Program-made: the position numbers and the translations under genes
Notes under the pieces: generated by a model
Seen by the model: the letters and a program-made list of their open reading frames with translations, nothing else
What the model was told of the DNA's origin: nothing
Database searches by the model: none
Part shown: in pieces, positions 9,040 through 16,694 of the stretch
Numbering within the stretch: position 1 is the stretch's first letter
Layout of the letters: every line of letters begins with the position of its first letter
NCBI RefSeq assembly: GCF_027489515.1
Contig: NZ_JAIXZS010000041.1
Span: forward strand, 40,682 to 104,681
Source: Novosphingobium sp.
GTDB lineage: Bacteria > Pseudomonadota > Alphaproteobacteria > Sphingomonadales > Sphingomonadaceae
DNA length: 64,000 nt
Reading direction: 5' to 3'

Positions 9040-10134
9040 TCAGGGCGCCGGTTCCTCCTTGAGGACATAGACGTTCTCGATCTCGAGCACCTGCTTCGCG
9101 TGCCCCAGATGCAGCGCCACCGTGCCAAGGCCCTTGGGAATGTCGAGCCGGGCCTGCGTGCGCAGCTGGATCAGCTTCCACGTCGGCCCCACGGTCACGA
9201 CGTTCTCGCCAAAGCCGGGATAGCCATCGGCGTTCTTCTGCACGCGCAGGGTGATCCGCCCCAGCCCATCGGGGCTCTCGGTGCTGACCGTGCGTGCAAG
9301 CACAGCGACACTGAGAATATCGCCTTCCTCCAGCGCTTCGCCGATCGGCACGTTGATGCCAAGGTCATAGGGATGCGCGGCCTTGCCCGGCACGCTCACC
9401 TGCAGCGCGGCAAGGCCCGGCGTCCCGCGCGCCTCGACCGGCTTGCTGGCAAGGCCCGGCCCATAAAGCGCCCAGCTTTCGGGCGCGTTGACCGTATTGA
9501 TCAGCCGCCCCTTGCCCCCCAGCAATGGCGGTAGTTCGGGCGCCTTGGCGCTCGGCACGATGCTCGCCGCGCCTTCGACCACGATCGTCTGGCCGATCTC
9601 GATGGTCTGCTTTGCGCCCGCCAGCTGGAAACCGACCACCGCCTGCCCCGCGGGAATGTCGCGCTCGGCAAGCCCGGTGGCTTCATAGAGCTTCCACTGC
9701 GGCCCGATGCTGAGCTTGGTATCGGCGAACCCGGCATAGGGCGCCACGTTCTGCTGCACGCGCACCGCGATCACGCCGTTGCCGTCGGCCGTTTCGGCCT
9801 TGAGCGTGCGCGCATAGAACGCGACCGTCACGCGCTGCCCGGCACTGATCGGCGCAAGGATGGGGGCATTCACGCCGACATCGTAGATATTGCTCCCCGC
9901 GCGCGGCACGTTGACCTGCAACGCCCCGCCGCCCGGCGCATCGGCAGACTTGACTGCCTTCGCCGCCCCGCCGCCGAACACGGGCCAATCGAGCTTGGTG
10001 GGATCGTTGATCAGCGTGCCGGGCAGGGCATCATCGAGCGCCTGCAGCGCGGGCGAACGCGGCGCCGGAGCCGCGAGCAGCGGCGTGGCCGAGCAGAGCA
10101 GCGCGGCGGCAAAGATCGCAAGCTTGCCGCGCAT
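9040..10134 (-). CDS. Secreted tandem-repeat carbohydrate-binding-like protein
   Basis: 364 residues with a signal peptide (cleavage near LLAAPAP) and two homologous halves, about residues 30-190 and 210-360. Each half carries matching strands: LQVNVPRAGSNIYDVGVNAPI and LQVSVPGKAAHPYDLGINVPI, later IAVRVQQNVAPYAGF and ITLRVQKNADGYPGF. The pattern resembles beta-sandwich carbohydrate-binding modules fused to or encoded beside GH10 xylanases (CBM4/9/22 type), but I cannot assign a family. No catalytic motif is seen. Its ATG overlaps the GH5 stop as ATGA and the xylanase starts 43 nt downstream, so it probably binds substrate for one of these enzymes. Confidence 0.75.
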   Translation of the reverse strand: MRGKLAIFAAALLCSATPLLAAPAPRSPALQALDDALPGTLINDPTKLDWPVFGGGAAKAVKSADAPGGGALQVNVPRAGSNIYDVGVNAPILAPISAGQRVTVAFYARTLKAETADGNGVIAVRVQQNVAPYAGFADTKLSIGPQWKLYEATGLAERDIPAGQAVVGFQLAGAKQTIEIGQTIVVEGAASIVPSAKAPELPPLLGGKGRLINTVNAPESWALYGPGLASKPVEARGTPGLAALQVSVPGKAAHPYDLGINVPIGEALEEGDILSVAVLARTVSTESPDGLGRITLRVQKNADGYPGFGENVVTVGPTWKLIQLRTQARLDIPKGLGTVALHLGHAKQVLEIENVYVLKEEPAP

Positions 10135-11135
10135 CACTGGCCCGCCCCCACAGCCTCGAGCATGCCCGGCAGCCACTGCTTCGCCTTGCTGTCATAAAGT
10201 GGGAAGGTGTTGGTATAGGCCCACGAACAGGTGGCGACGCCCACCGCATCGAATGCGGTCCGCACCGCTTTGGCATAGGCCACGCGCTGCGCCAGCGGCG
10301 CGAGGTCGATCGCGCCGAATTCGCCCAGCAGCGGCGTCTTGCCCGTCCGCGCGATGAAGGCGCGCACCTTGGCAACGTCCGCTTCGAGCATCGCCTTGTC
10401 AGCTTCGCTGCCATAGACGCGGCCCAGCGGCCGCACCGGTTCGACCCATGTCGCGCCCTGGTGGGTGAAATCGAACGGCTCGTAATAGTGGAACGTCGGC
10501 ACCAGATGCGGATCTTCCGGCAGCTGCAAGGTCGCAAGCGAGCTGACCCCGCTCCAGAATTCCCCGCCCACGATCACCGGCCGGTCCGGATTGCTCTCGC
10601 GGATCGCTGCAAGCGCCGGGCTCAGCGTCGCGACAAGGTTGGCATTGGTCAGTTTGTCATGCGGCTCGTTGGCGATCTCGAACCATACGTGATCGCGGGG
10701 GCTATCGGCGAAGGCCTTGGCCACCTGTCGCCAAATGGCCGCCAGCTTGTCGCGGTTGGCTTCGGGCGCACTCATCAGCGCGTCGAAGTTGTGGTCGTTA
10801 AGGATCACGTTGAGGCCCGCCGCGCGGGCAAGGCCGACCACGCGCTGCACCCGCTGCAGAAACGCGGGATCGATCCGTCCCGCCGCATCGAGATGGCCGG
10901 ACCAGCGCACCGGCAGGCGAATGGTCGCAAAGCCTGCTTTGGCGATGATGGCAAAGTCATCGTCAGCAATTGCGCGGCCCCAGGCGCCTTCCTGCGGCGG
11001 TTCGAGATGATTGCCCATGTTGACGCAGCGCCCCACGGGCAGGGCATTGGTTGCGCCCGGCGTGGCCGCGCTTGCGGCTGCCGAGGCCAGCAGGGTGGCG
11101 GCGGCCAGCGCCATCACCCGGATCTTGCGGTTCAT
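10134..11135 (-). CDS. GH5 family glycoside hydrolase (cellulase-like)
   Basis: 333-residue secreted (beta/alpha)8 hydrolase. The signal peptide ends near ASAAT. Acid/base Glu157 lies in WFEIANEP, nucleophile Glu272 in PLLGEFGAI, and HYYEPFDFTHQGA and WAYTN are typical GH5 substrate-site segments. GH5 includes endoglucanases, mannanases and xyloglucanases; the subtype is not clear. The ATG at 11135 has AAGGAAA upstream. It is the first gene of the leftward GH5/binding protein/GH10 operon, with a LacI-type palindrome 75 bp upstream of its start. Confidence 0.9.
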   Translation of the reverse strand: MNRKIRVMALAAATLLASAAASAATPGATNALPVGRCVNMGNHLEPPQEGAWGRAIADDDFAIIAKAGFATIRLPVRWSGHLDAAGRIDPAFLQRVQRVVGLARAAGLNVILNDHNFDALMSAPEANRDKLAAIWRQVAKAFADSPRDHVWFEIANEPHDKLTNANLVATLSPALAAIRESNPDRPVIVGGEFWSGVSSLATLQLPEDPHLVPTFHYYEPFDFTHQGATWVEPVRPLGRVYGSEADKAMLEADVAKVRAFIARTGKTPLLGEFGAIDLAPLAQRVAYAKAVRTAFDAVGVATCSWAYTNTFPLYDSKAKQWLPGMLEAVGAGQ

Positions 11136-11209
11136 CAACTTGATTTCCTTCCCCGAACTCCGGCGCTTGATGGCCGGATGTTGCATCGAACTCTGCTTCG
11201 ATCGATGAA

Positions 11210-11221
11210 GATAGCGCTATC
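11210..11221. promoter_or_regulatory. Candidate LacI-family operator of the GH5-GH10 operon
   Basis: GATAGCGCTATC is a perfect 12-bp palindrome upstream of the leftward GH5 gene. Its core TAGCGCTA is identical to the site at 4442-4449 before the TonB receptor, suggesting one repressor for uptake and hydrolysis. Confidence 0.6.
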
Positions 11222-11296
11222 ATTATGTCCTGCAAGCGCCTTTTGCGATGTCCACCCTGTCGGGCAATCAGGTGGCGCCATCGGGGGGGCTTGCGC

Positions 11297-11321
11297 ATTA
11301 TTTAATCAGCGATTAGATAAT
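11297..11321. promoter_or_regulatory. 25-bp palindromic operator, copy 1 (TetR-type candidate)
   Basis: Arms ATTATTTAATC and GATTAGATAAT (10 of 11 complementary) flank a 3-bp spacer AGC. The site lies 62 bp upstream of the deglycosidase alpha-subunit start. A second copy of the same design at 15431-15455 lies before the DUF1080 operon and beside a TetR gene. Confidence 0.75.
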
Positions 11322-11383
11322 CCTTCGAGGCGGCGCCGGGCCGTCCGCACATCGCGCCGGCGCGCGCAGGGGTTTTGCAGGCA

Positions 11384-12289
11384 ATGGGTTCTCTTCAGTA
11401 CGGCGTCTCGGTCTACAGCTACGTCAACGACTACGGTTCGGTGATGACGCTGGAGGATGCGTTCGATCACATCGCTGATACCGGTGCGACCGGCATCGAA
11501 ATCCTCGGCGAGGGGCAAGTCGAAGGCTATCCCGAGCCGTCCTCGGCATGGCTCGATCGCTGGTTCGGACTTGTCGATCGCTATAAACTTCAGCCCACCA
11601 ACTTCTGCGCCTGGGTCGATACGCGCGTAACCCTCACGCGCAACCTCACGGTCGAGGAGGGCGCGGCCGAGCTTGCGCGCGATCTGAGGCTTGCGCACCG
11701 GCTCGGGTTCAAGTTCCTCCGCCCCAAGTTCGGCGTCACCTCGCACGAGCTTGATCCCGATCCGCAGTGGCAGGCTTATGTCGAGCGCAATCTCGATCTT
11801 GCGCACCAGCTTGGCATCGTGATCTGCCCGGAGATCCATGCGCCGACGCCGATCAGGCACCGCGTCACGCAGGGCTACATCGATTTCATCGAACGAACGG
11901 GGACCACCAACTTCGGCCTGATGATTGATACCGGCATTTTCCAGGACCGCCCGCTCACGCACTGGGGTTCGCACCAGATCAACGATGAGGCGCGCAAGCA
12001 CATGGCCTTCCTCAACGGCATCAAGGTCCCGCCCGAGCAGTTCCTCGATATCGCGCAGTACGTCGTGTTCATCCAGGCCAAGTTCCACGATATCGACGAC
12101 AGCCTCGAAGACCTCAACATCCCGTGGCGCCCGGTGATGAGCGCCATAAAGCGCTCTGGCTATTCAGGCTGGCTTTCCAGCGAGTACGAAGGCTTGCGCA
12201 GCCCGTGGCGCGCGATCGATCAGGTCCGCCGCCAGCAGGTCCTGCTGCGCAAGCTCGAGGCCGAATTCGATGCGGGCGTGCTCGCCTGA
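11384..12289 (+). CDS. Putative C-glycoside deglycosidase alpha subunit (xylose-isomerase-like TIM barrel)
   Basis: 301-residue sugar phosphate isomerase/epimerase-fold protein. Metal-ligand residues are recognisable as Glu150 (CPEIHAP), Asp182 (MIDTGIF), His235 (QAKFHDID) and Glu267 (LSSEYEG), with His152 near the metal. Alone it would be called a generic epimerase. Forty bases downstream lies a small DUF6379-like protein, the partner with which this fold forms C-glycoside deglycosidases; these cleave 3-oxo-C-glycosides by a metal-assisted elimination. I therefore infer the alpha subunit. The ATG at 11384 was preferred to a TTG at 11375. No signal peptide is visible, so it is probably cytoplasmic. 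The palindrome upstream suggests TetR control. Confidence 0.7.
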   Translation: MGSLQYGVSVYSYVNDYGSVMTLEDAFDHIADTGATGIEILGEGQVEGYPEPSSAWLDRWFGLVDRYKLQPTNFCAWVDTRVTLTRNLTVEEGAAELARDLRLAHRLGFKFLRPKFGVTSHELDPDPQWQAYVERNLDLAHQLGIVICPEIHAPTPIRHRVTQGYIDFIERTGTTNFGLMIDTGIFQDRPLTHWGSHQINDEARKHMAFLNGIKVPPEQFLDIAQYVVFIQAKFHDIDDSLEDLNIPWRPVMSAIKRSGYSGWLSSEYEGLRSPWRAIDQVRRQQVLLRKLEAEFDAGVLA

Positions 12290-12329
12290 CTGCCCCTATC
12301 GGCCTGACTGCCCTTCCGGAGTGACCACT

Positions 12330-12734
12330 ATGCTCGAACACCAGCTCATCCAAAGCACCGGCTTCCGCAACATTGGCCCGGTCGGCGCGCGCACCGGTTT
12401 TGCGGTCCGGGTCCGCATCCCCAACTACCACGGCACTCGCCTCTCGCAGCTCGATGGCTTCACCGTGACCGTTGACGGCGAAGTCTTTCCCTTCGAGCAG
12501 AACCGCCTCGGCATCCGCGATGAGGTCTACACGCTCGCCGAACTGCGCGAGGAGACCACCGCGCGCTGGGGCCTCCTCGAGTGGGGCGAAATCCTCGTCG
12601 ACAAGCCCGGCGGGCTCGTACCGGGGGTCCACCATGTCGAGGTTCTCGCGCGCATCCGCTATTCCTACTTCCCGCCCGATGTGCACGTGTTCCCGATGCA
12701 CGAGGCGCGCATGGCGACGATCTGCGTGGCCTAG
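12330..12734 (+). CDS. DUF6379 protein, putative C-glycoside deglycosidase beta subunit
   Basis: 134-residue beta-rich protein. The order of conserved segments (FRNIGPVGARTGFAVRVRIP, VTVDGEVFP, VYTLAELREET, VDKPGGLVPGVHHVEV and a closing RIRYSYFP strand) matches my recollection of the small subunit of C-glycoside deglycosidases, which pairs with a xylose-isomerase-like alpha subunit. It follows that alpha gene with a GGAG ribosome site, so the two are probably co-expressed. Its stop codon overlaps the stop of the convergent epimerase gene in CTAG. Assignment to the family is by pattern and context only. Confidence 0.7.
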   Translation: MLEHQLIQSTGFRNIGPVGARTGFAVRVRIPNYHGTRLSQLDGFTVTVDGEVFPFEQNRLGIRDEVYTLAELREETTARWGLLEWGEILVDKPGGLVPGVHHVEVLARIRYSYFPPDVHVFPMHEARMATICVA

Positions 12735-13591
12735 AGCGGCCGGACGCCGAGGTGCATCTCCACCACGGCGGTTTCGCCCGGCTCCAGCGCAGGCATTGCC
12801 GCCGCGGGATCGCGTCCGTTCACCGCGTCGGTCAGGTGGTTCATCGGTTCGGCGCAGAACCAGCCGGTGCCTGCAGGCGCATAGACCGCGGTGAGGGCCA
12901 GCGCGGGCGATGGCGTGATGGTCAGTGCCATTGCCCGCTCCGGCCACAGGATTTCAAGCGGCCCCTCGCGCCCTGAATACACGGTATCCACCTCCCGCGT
13001 GCCTACCGGGCTGCCTTCCCACCAGTCGATTGCCGTCGTGCGGCGCTCCAGCGCCACAGGTAGCGGATCCCTTCCGGTCTGCCACTCGCCCCGGTGCAGC
13101 CCGATGTAGCGCGTCGTTGCGCTACGCGGAAAATAGGGATGGAAGCCAAGGCCCGCCGGCATCGCCTCGTCACCCGTGTTGGTCAGCGTCAGCCGTGCGG
13201 TGAGGCCTCCGGTATCTAGCGCATAGGCGAGGTCCGCGCGATAGGGCCACGGCCATCCTTCGCCCGCATGGCGGTGGCCGAACCGCAGCCGCTCGGGCGC
13301 GGTTTCCACCACTGCCCATTCTGCCTGCCAGCCATAGCCGTGGATCGGGTTCAGTCGGTCCCTGCCTTCGAGATTGGGCGGGATGATCATCGGCCGTCCG
13401 CGCCACACGAAGCGCCCGTCCTTGATCCTGTTGGCGAACGGCACCATCACGAAACAGCCGACATCGAGAATGTCCGGTCCTTCCGCTTCGCGCATCACCG
13501 GCTCGCCGCGCCACGTGAACGAGAGGATCGAACCGCCGCGCGCCGGTGCCGCAACCAGCCGATAATCGCCAGCCGCAATCGCCAGTTGCAT
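12731..13591 (-). CDS. Aldose 1-epimerase family protein
   Basis: 286-residue galactose-mutarotase-fold protein. Typical segments are VPFANRIKDGRF, the catalytic-histidine strand PIHGYGWQAEW, GLGFHPYF, and the C-terminal GWFCAEPMNHLTDAVN. The glutamate in ALEPGE is in the expected late position. It would interconvert sugar anomers in the cytoplasm. The ATG at 13591 follows the dioxygenase stop by 10 nt, so it is last in the leftward DUF1080-dioxygenase-epimerase operon. This supports a sugar-releasing role for the operon. Confidence 0.9.
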   Translation of the reverse strand: MQLAIAAGDYRLVAAPARGGSILSFTWRGEPVMREAEGPDILDVGCFVMVPFANRIKDGRFVWRGRPMIIPPNLEGRDRLNPIHGYGWQAEWAVVETAPERLRFGHRHAGEGWPWPYRADLAYALDTGGLTARLTLTNTGDEAMPAGLGFHPYFPRSATTRYIGLHRGEWQTGRDPLPVALERRTTAIDWWEGSPVGTREVDTVYSGREGPLEILWPERAMALTITPSPALALTAVYAPAGTGWFCAEPMNHLTDAVNGRDPAAAMPALEPGETAVVEMHLGVRPL

Positions 13592-13601
13592 CTCGGCGCC
13601 G

Positions 13602-14429
13602 TCAGTTCGCTGCGGTGAGGGCGCCGAGGTGTGTTTCCCAATTGATGGTGTCATTGTGCGAGTGGGTAAAGCCGATTGCCCGCTCGAAGTCGACGCAGGC
13701 CTTGGTCCGGAACGCGGCGATATAGGTGCGCCGCCAGCGGTCCGGAGAGGAATTGCCGCCGGAGCCGTGGATGATCATCTCGTCGTGCACGGTAATGTCG
13801 CCGCGCTGCAGCGGCAGTTCGACCACCGCATCAGCATCGGTCAGTTCCACACTGAGAATATGCGACTTATCCCTGTCCTGCCCCAGCAGCGGCCGATGCG
13901 GACGGAGTCCCTTGCGGTGCGAGCCGGGCACCACCCGCAGGCACCCGTTCTCGCTGTCCGCATCGTCGAGCGCAAGGCTGCACGTGGCAGTGAGGGGCTC
14001 GGGCGTCCCGGTCGGCCAATAGCCGAGATCCTGATGCCAGGTGAACACGGCGTCGGGTTTGGCCGGGCGCTTGGCAAGGAACTGGTCGTAGTCGAGCGTC
14101 GCTGTCTCGCCGATAAGCTGCCGCGAAATCGAAGCCGCGCGCTTCTCGTAGATGTTGCCCTCGATCTCCGGCCGATAGCGGCGCGGCAAGACTGCGTTGA
14201 CGAGTGCAAAGTCTTCGAACTTGCGGCCATAGGGGCCTGACATGTCGCAGAAATCGCGGCCCATGCCCGGCACTTCGCCGCGGATGAATCGCTCGAATTC
14301 GGGCTCGATTGCGGCCAGTTCCTCCTCGCTCAGCACCCCGCGCTGGGTGACATACCCGTCGCGGTGAAACTGCTCGATCTCGCCCGGCAAGAGCACATAG
14401 TCGTCGCCTTGCCGTCCGTAAGCGGTCAT
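13602..14429 (-). CDS. Phytanoyl-CoA dioxygenase (PhyH) family protein
   Basis: 275-residue Fe(II)/2-oxoglutarate dioxygenase-like protein. The iron triad is visible as His132 and Asp134 (TWHQDLGYW) and His221 (IIHGSGGN), with arginines at 231-234 in RWRR to hold the 2-oxoglutarate carboxylate. PGSHRKG is a usual PhyH segment. Its substrate is unknown; PhyH proteins hydroxylate many small molecules. The start has AGGAG upstream and overlaps the DUF1080 stop as ATGA, so translation is probably coupled. Regulation by the palindrome before the operon is inferred. Confidence 0.88.
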   Translation of the reverse strand: MTAYGRQGDDYVLLPGEIEQFHRDGYVTQRGVLSEEELAAIEPEFERFIRGEVPGMGRDFCDMSGPYGRKFEDFALVNAVLPRRYRPEIEGNIYEKRAASISRQLIGETATLDYDQFLAKRPAKPDAVFTWHQDLGYWPTGTPEPLTATCSLALDDADSENGCLRVVPGSHRKGLRPHRPLLGQDRDKSHILSVELTDADAVVELPLQRGDITVHDEMIIHGSGGNSSPDRWRRTYIAAFRTKACVDFERAIGFTHSHNDTINWETHLGALTAAN

Positions 14430-15418
14430 TTCGCATCTCCTGTTGCAACAATTCGCGGCAGGCGCGTGATCGGGGTGATTGTGATATCCCGGAACCACGT
14501 TTCCGCGCCCTCGGACTGAAGCTGGATGCGCCCACGCACCAGTCGCCGTTTCGCGCCCCTGGCATCGGTGGTGGTGAAGCCGCTCGCGGCCATCACCGGC
14601 ACGCCGTTCACCACATGGATCGAACGGTCCCCCAGCGTGAAGATATCGAGCGTGTTCCATTCGCCCAGCGGCTTCTCGGCATTGCGGTTGGCGTCGACAT
14701 TGAAAGCCGGCATCTGGATCGGAAGCCGGGGTCCGCCCGGCATGTAACGGCGGAAAGGATAGGGGATCGCGGGATCGCGTCCCACTTCCACTTTGGCACC
14801 AACGCGCCAGTCCACCGTGCTGAACGAATGGGTACCGCGCGAGTCGCCAACCGCCAGCAACATGCCTACCGATCCCGGTACCACCTCGAACTCCAGCGCC
14901 GACATCCATGTCCCGAAGAACGCGCCATGGCGGCCATGCGAGTGATAAAGCACGCCATTGTTGCGCGGCACCGGAAACCAGGTGTGCTCGCCCCACTTGA
15001 ACTGAAGGTGCAGGTGGTAGTTGCCATAGCTGCGCTTGGTCAGCAGCCCGCCCCAGATCTTGCCGCTGACATGGATCGACGGGTGTCCATCGGTCTTTTC
15101 GACGCGGAACACCCCGGTTGTATCGTGATTGAGCCCGATCGGTCCGGCGGCTGGCTGGCCGTAGGTATCGCGCGGATCGGAATAGCCCAGCCAACTGTCC
15201 CATCCCGCAAGATCCCGCCCGTTGAACAGGGCTCTGGTCTTGCCTGCCGGTCTCGCCGCGCCCGCAAGCGTTAATGTCTGCGCGTGAAACGGCGGGTCAC
15301 CGGCAATGACGGCCTGCTCCTCCGGGGTCGAACCATCGGGTGGTCCGCCCTGGGCAGTCGCAAGGGCAGGTGCGGCCAGCAGCGCTGCGCCGAGCAGGAT
15401 TGAAGGCAAGCGGGGCAT
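14426..15418 (-). CDS. Secreted DUF1080 protein (3-keto-glycoside hydrolase family)
   Basis: 330 residues with a signal peptide (MPRLPSILLGAALLAAPALA, cleavage near ATAQG). A beta-sandwich domain carries the DUF1080 hallmarks ALFNGRDLAGWDSW, GGLLTKRSYGNYHLHLQFKWG, NNGVLYHSHG and the late strands GEWNTLDIF and GRIQLQSEGAETWFRDI. DUF1080 proteins are now linked to hydrolysis of 3-keto-disaccharides and 3-keto-glycosides. It would act in the periplasm. First gene of the leftward operon, with a GGAG ribosome site and the 25-bp palindrome 13 bp upstream of its start. Its presence beside a C-glycoside deglycosidase pair points to a 3-oxo-sugar route. Confidence 0.85.
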   Translation of the reverse strand: MPRLPSILLGAALLAAPALATAQGGPPDGSTPEEQAVIAGDPPFHAQTLTLAGAARPAGKTRALFNGRDLAGWDSWLGYSDPRDTYGQPAAGPIGLNHDTTGVFRVEKTDGHPSIHVSGKIWGGLLTKRSYGNYHLHLQFKWGEHTWFPVPRNNGVLYHSHGRHGAFFGTWMSALEFEVVPGSVGMLLAVGDSRGTHSFSTVDWRVGAKVEVGRDPAIPYPFRRYMPGGPRLPIQMPAFNVDANRNAEKPLGEWNTLDIFTLGDRSIHVVNGVPVMAASGFTTTDARGAKRRLVRGRIQLQSEGAETWFRDITITPITRLPRIVATGDAK

Positions 15419-15430
15419 GGCACTCTCCGG

Positions 15431-15455
15431 ATTATCTAAGCAGTGATTAAATAGT
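15431..15455. promoter_or_regulatory. 25-bp palindromic operator, copy 2 (TetR-type candidate)
   Basis: Arms ATTATCTAAGC and GATTAAATAGT around spacer AGT match copy 1 at 11297-11321 in 21 of 25 positions. It sits between the DUF1080 operon start and the divergent TetR gene, the usual place for a TetR operator, and could also give autorepression. Confidence 0.75.
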
Positions 15456-15544
15456 CGCAGAAGCGGAGTCAACCGCTGTCGTTCCGCGCGGGCTGGCATG
15501 ATCGCGCAATGATGATAGGACAGGGCGAGGCACCGGGAAGGCGC

Positions 15545-16147
15545 ATGTCGACGAAGAAGCCGTACCATAAGGAAGATCTGCGGGGCGATCTGCTCAGAGC
15601 TGGCCGCGCGTGGATCGAAGCGAACGGGCACGTCGGCCTCTCCATGCGCACGCTCGCACAGCAGGTCGGTGTCTCGCCCGGCGCGCCCTATCATCACTTC
15701 CCTGATCGCCGCGCGTTCCTTCTCGCCCTCGCGCTCGATGGATTCCGCGAGATGCTTGCCCAGTCGCAGGACATTGCCGCCTCCCGCGCCGATCCAGCGG
15801 CCAAGCTGCGCGCGATGGGCACCGAATTCGTCCGCTTTGCCGACACGAACCCCCGGCTGGTCGATCTGATGTACGAGAGCGAGCTGACCACTCCAGCGCT
15901 CGACGAGGAACTGCTTGCCTTCCAGAAGCAGGGCCACAGCGCCCTGCGCAGCGCCATCGACGCGGCCGTGCCGGGCCTTGATGAAGCGGCAGCGGACCTG
16001 CGCACGCTTGCCTTCTGGTCCGCGATCTACGGCTTTGCTTCAATGCGCCGGAAGGGCGTGATCCGTCCCGTCCCGGGCGCACTGACGCTCAATGCTCTGG
16101 CCGAAGCAATCATCGAGCGCGCCATCGTCGCGGCGCTCGCGGCATAG
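15545..16147 (+). CDS. TetR/AcrR family transcriptional regulator
   Basis: 200-residue one-domain regulator. The N-terminal helix-turn-helix spans LLRAGRAWIEANGHVGLSM through QQVGVSPGAPYHHFPDRRAF (residues about 15-62), followed by a TetR C-terminal ligand domain of the WHG type. I chose the ATG at 15545 (GGGAAGG upstream) over one at 15509. It is divergent from the DUF1080 operon across an intergenic region containing the 25-bp palindrome, which it probably binds. The identical palindrome before the deglycosidase pair suggests it controls both units. The ligand may be an aglycone or a sugar intermediate. Confidence 0.92.
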   Translation: MSTKKPYHKEDLRGDLLRAGRAWIEANGHVGLSMRTLAQQVGVSPGAPYHHFPDRRAFLLALALDGFREMLAQSQDIAASRADPAAKLRAMGTEFVRFADTNPRLVDLMYESELTTPALDEELLAFQKQGHSALRSAIDAAVPGLDEAAADLRTLAFWSAIYGFASMRRKGVIRPVPGALTLNALAEAIIERAIVAALAA

Positions 16148-16157
16148 GGGCCCACGC

Positions 16158-16625
16158 ATGGACAAGCTCGATCGCCAGCTTCTCGCCCTGCTTCAGGTCG
16201 ATGCCTCGCGCGCGCATGCCGATCTCGCGAAGCTGGTCCATCTGTCCTCCAGCCAGGTCTCGCGGCGCATCGCCCGGCTTGAGGCCGATGGCTATATCCG
16301 GGGTACCGTCGCGCTGCTGAGCGAAGCCGCGCTCGGGCTTCAGGTCGAAGCCTATGTTGCCGTTGCGATGGCAAGCTACGCACCCGAAGTCGTTCGCAGT
16401 TTCCATGCCCGCATCTCCGCGCTCGACGAAGTGCTCGATTGCCGCGCCACCACGGGCGATTCCGACTATCTCCTGCGCATCGTCGCGCGCGATCTGGCGT
16501 CCTATTCGAGGCTCATGAACGAACAGCTCCTCGGCCACGGCGATGTCGCCAGCGTGCGTTCGAGCGTGGTGCTCGACCGGATCAAGCATACCACCAGCCT
16601 CCCGCTGCCGCCGCCTGCAGGGTGA
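16158..16625 (+). CDS. Lrp/AsnC family transcriptional regulator
   Basis: 155 residues: N-terminal winged helix (MDKLDRQLLALLQVDASRAHADLAKLV then LSSSQVSRRIARLEADGYI) and a C-terminal RAM ligand domain with VLDCRATTGDSDYLLRI. It starts 10 nt after the TetR stop and precedes the reductase gene by 69 nt, so it may be co-transcribed with TetR. Lrp-type proteins sense amino acids or related compounds. This could relate to the amide-hydrolysing enzymes encoded by the convergent operon, but the target is not known. Confidence 0.92.
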   Translation: MDKLDRQLLALLQVDASRAHADLAKLVHLSSSQVSRRIARLEADGYIRGTVALLSEAALGLQVEAYVAVAMASYAPEVVRSFHARISALDEVLDCRATTGDSDYLLRIVARDLASYSRLMNEQLLGHGDVASVRSSVVLDRIKHTTSLPLPPPAG

Positions 16626-16694
16626 ACCGCTTGCCCGCATGCCGAACTCGAGCAATACATCGGTGCATAACGATACCGGGGGAGACCGCACCGC

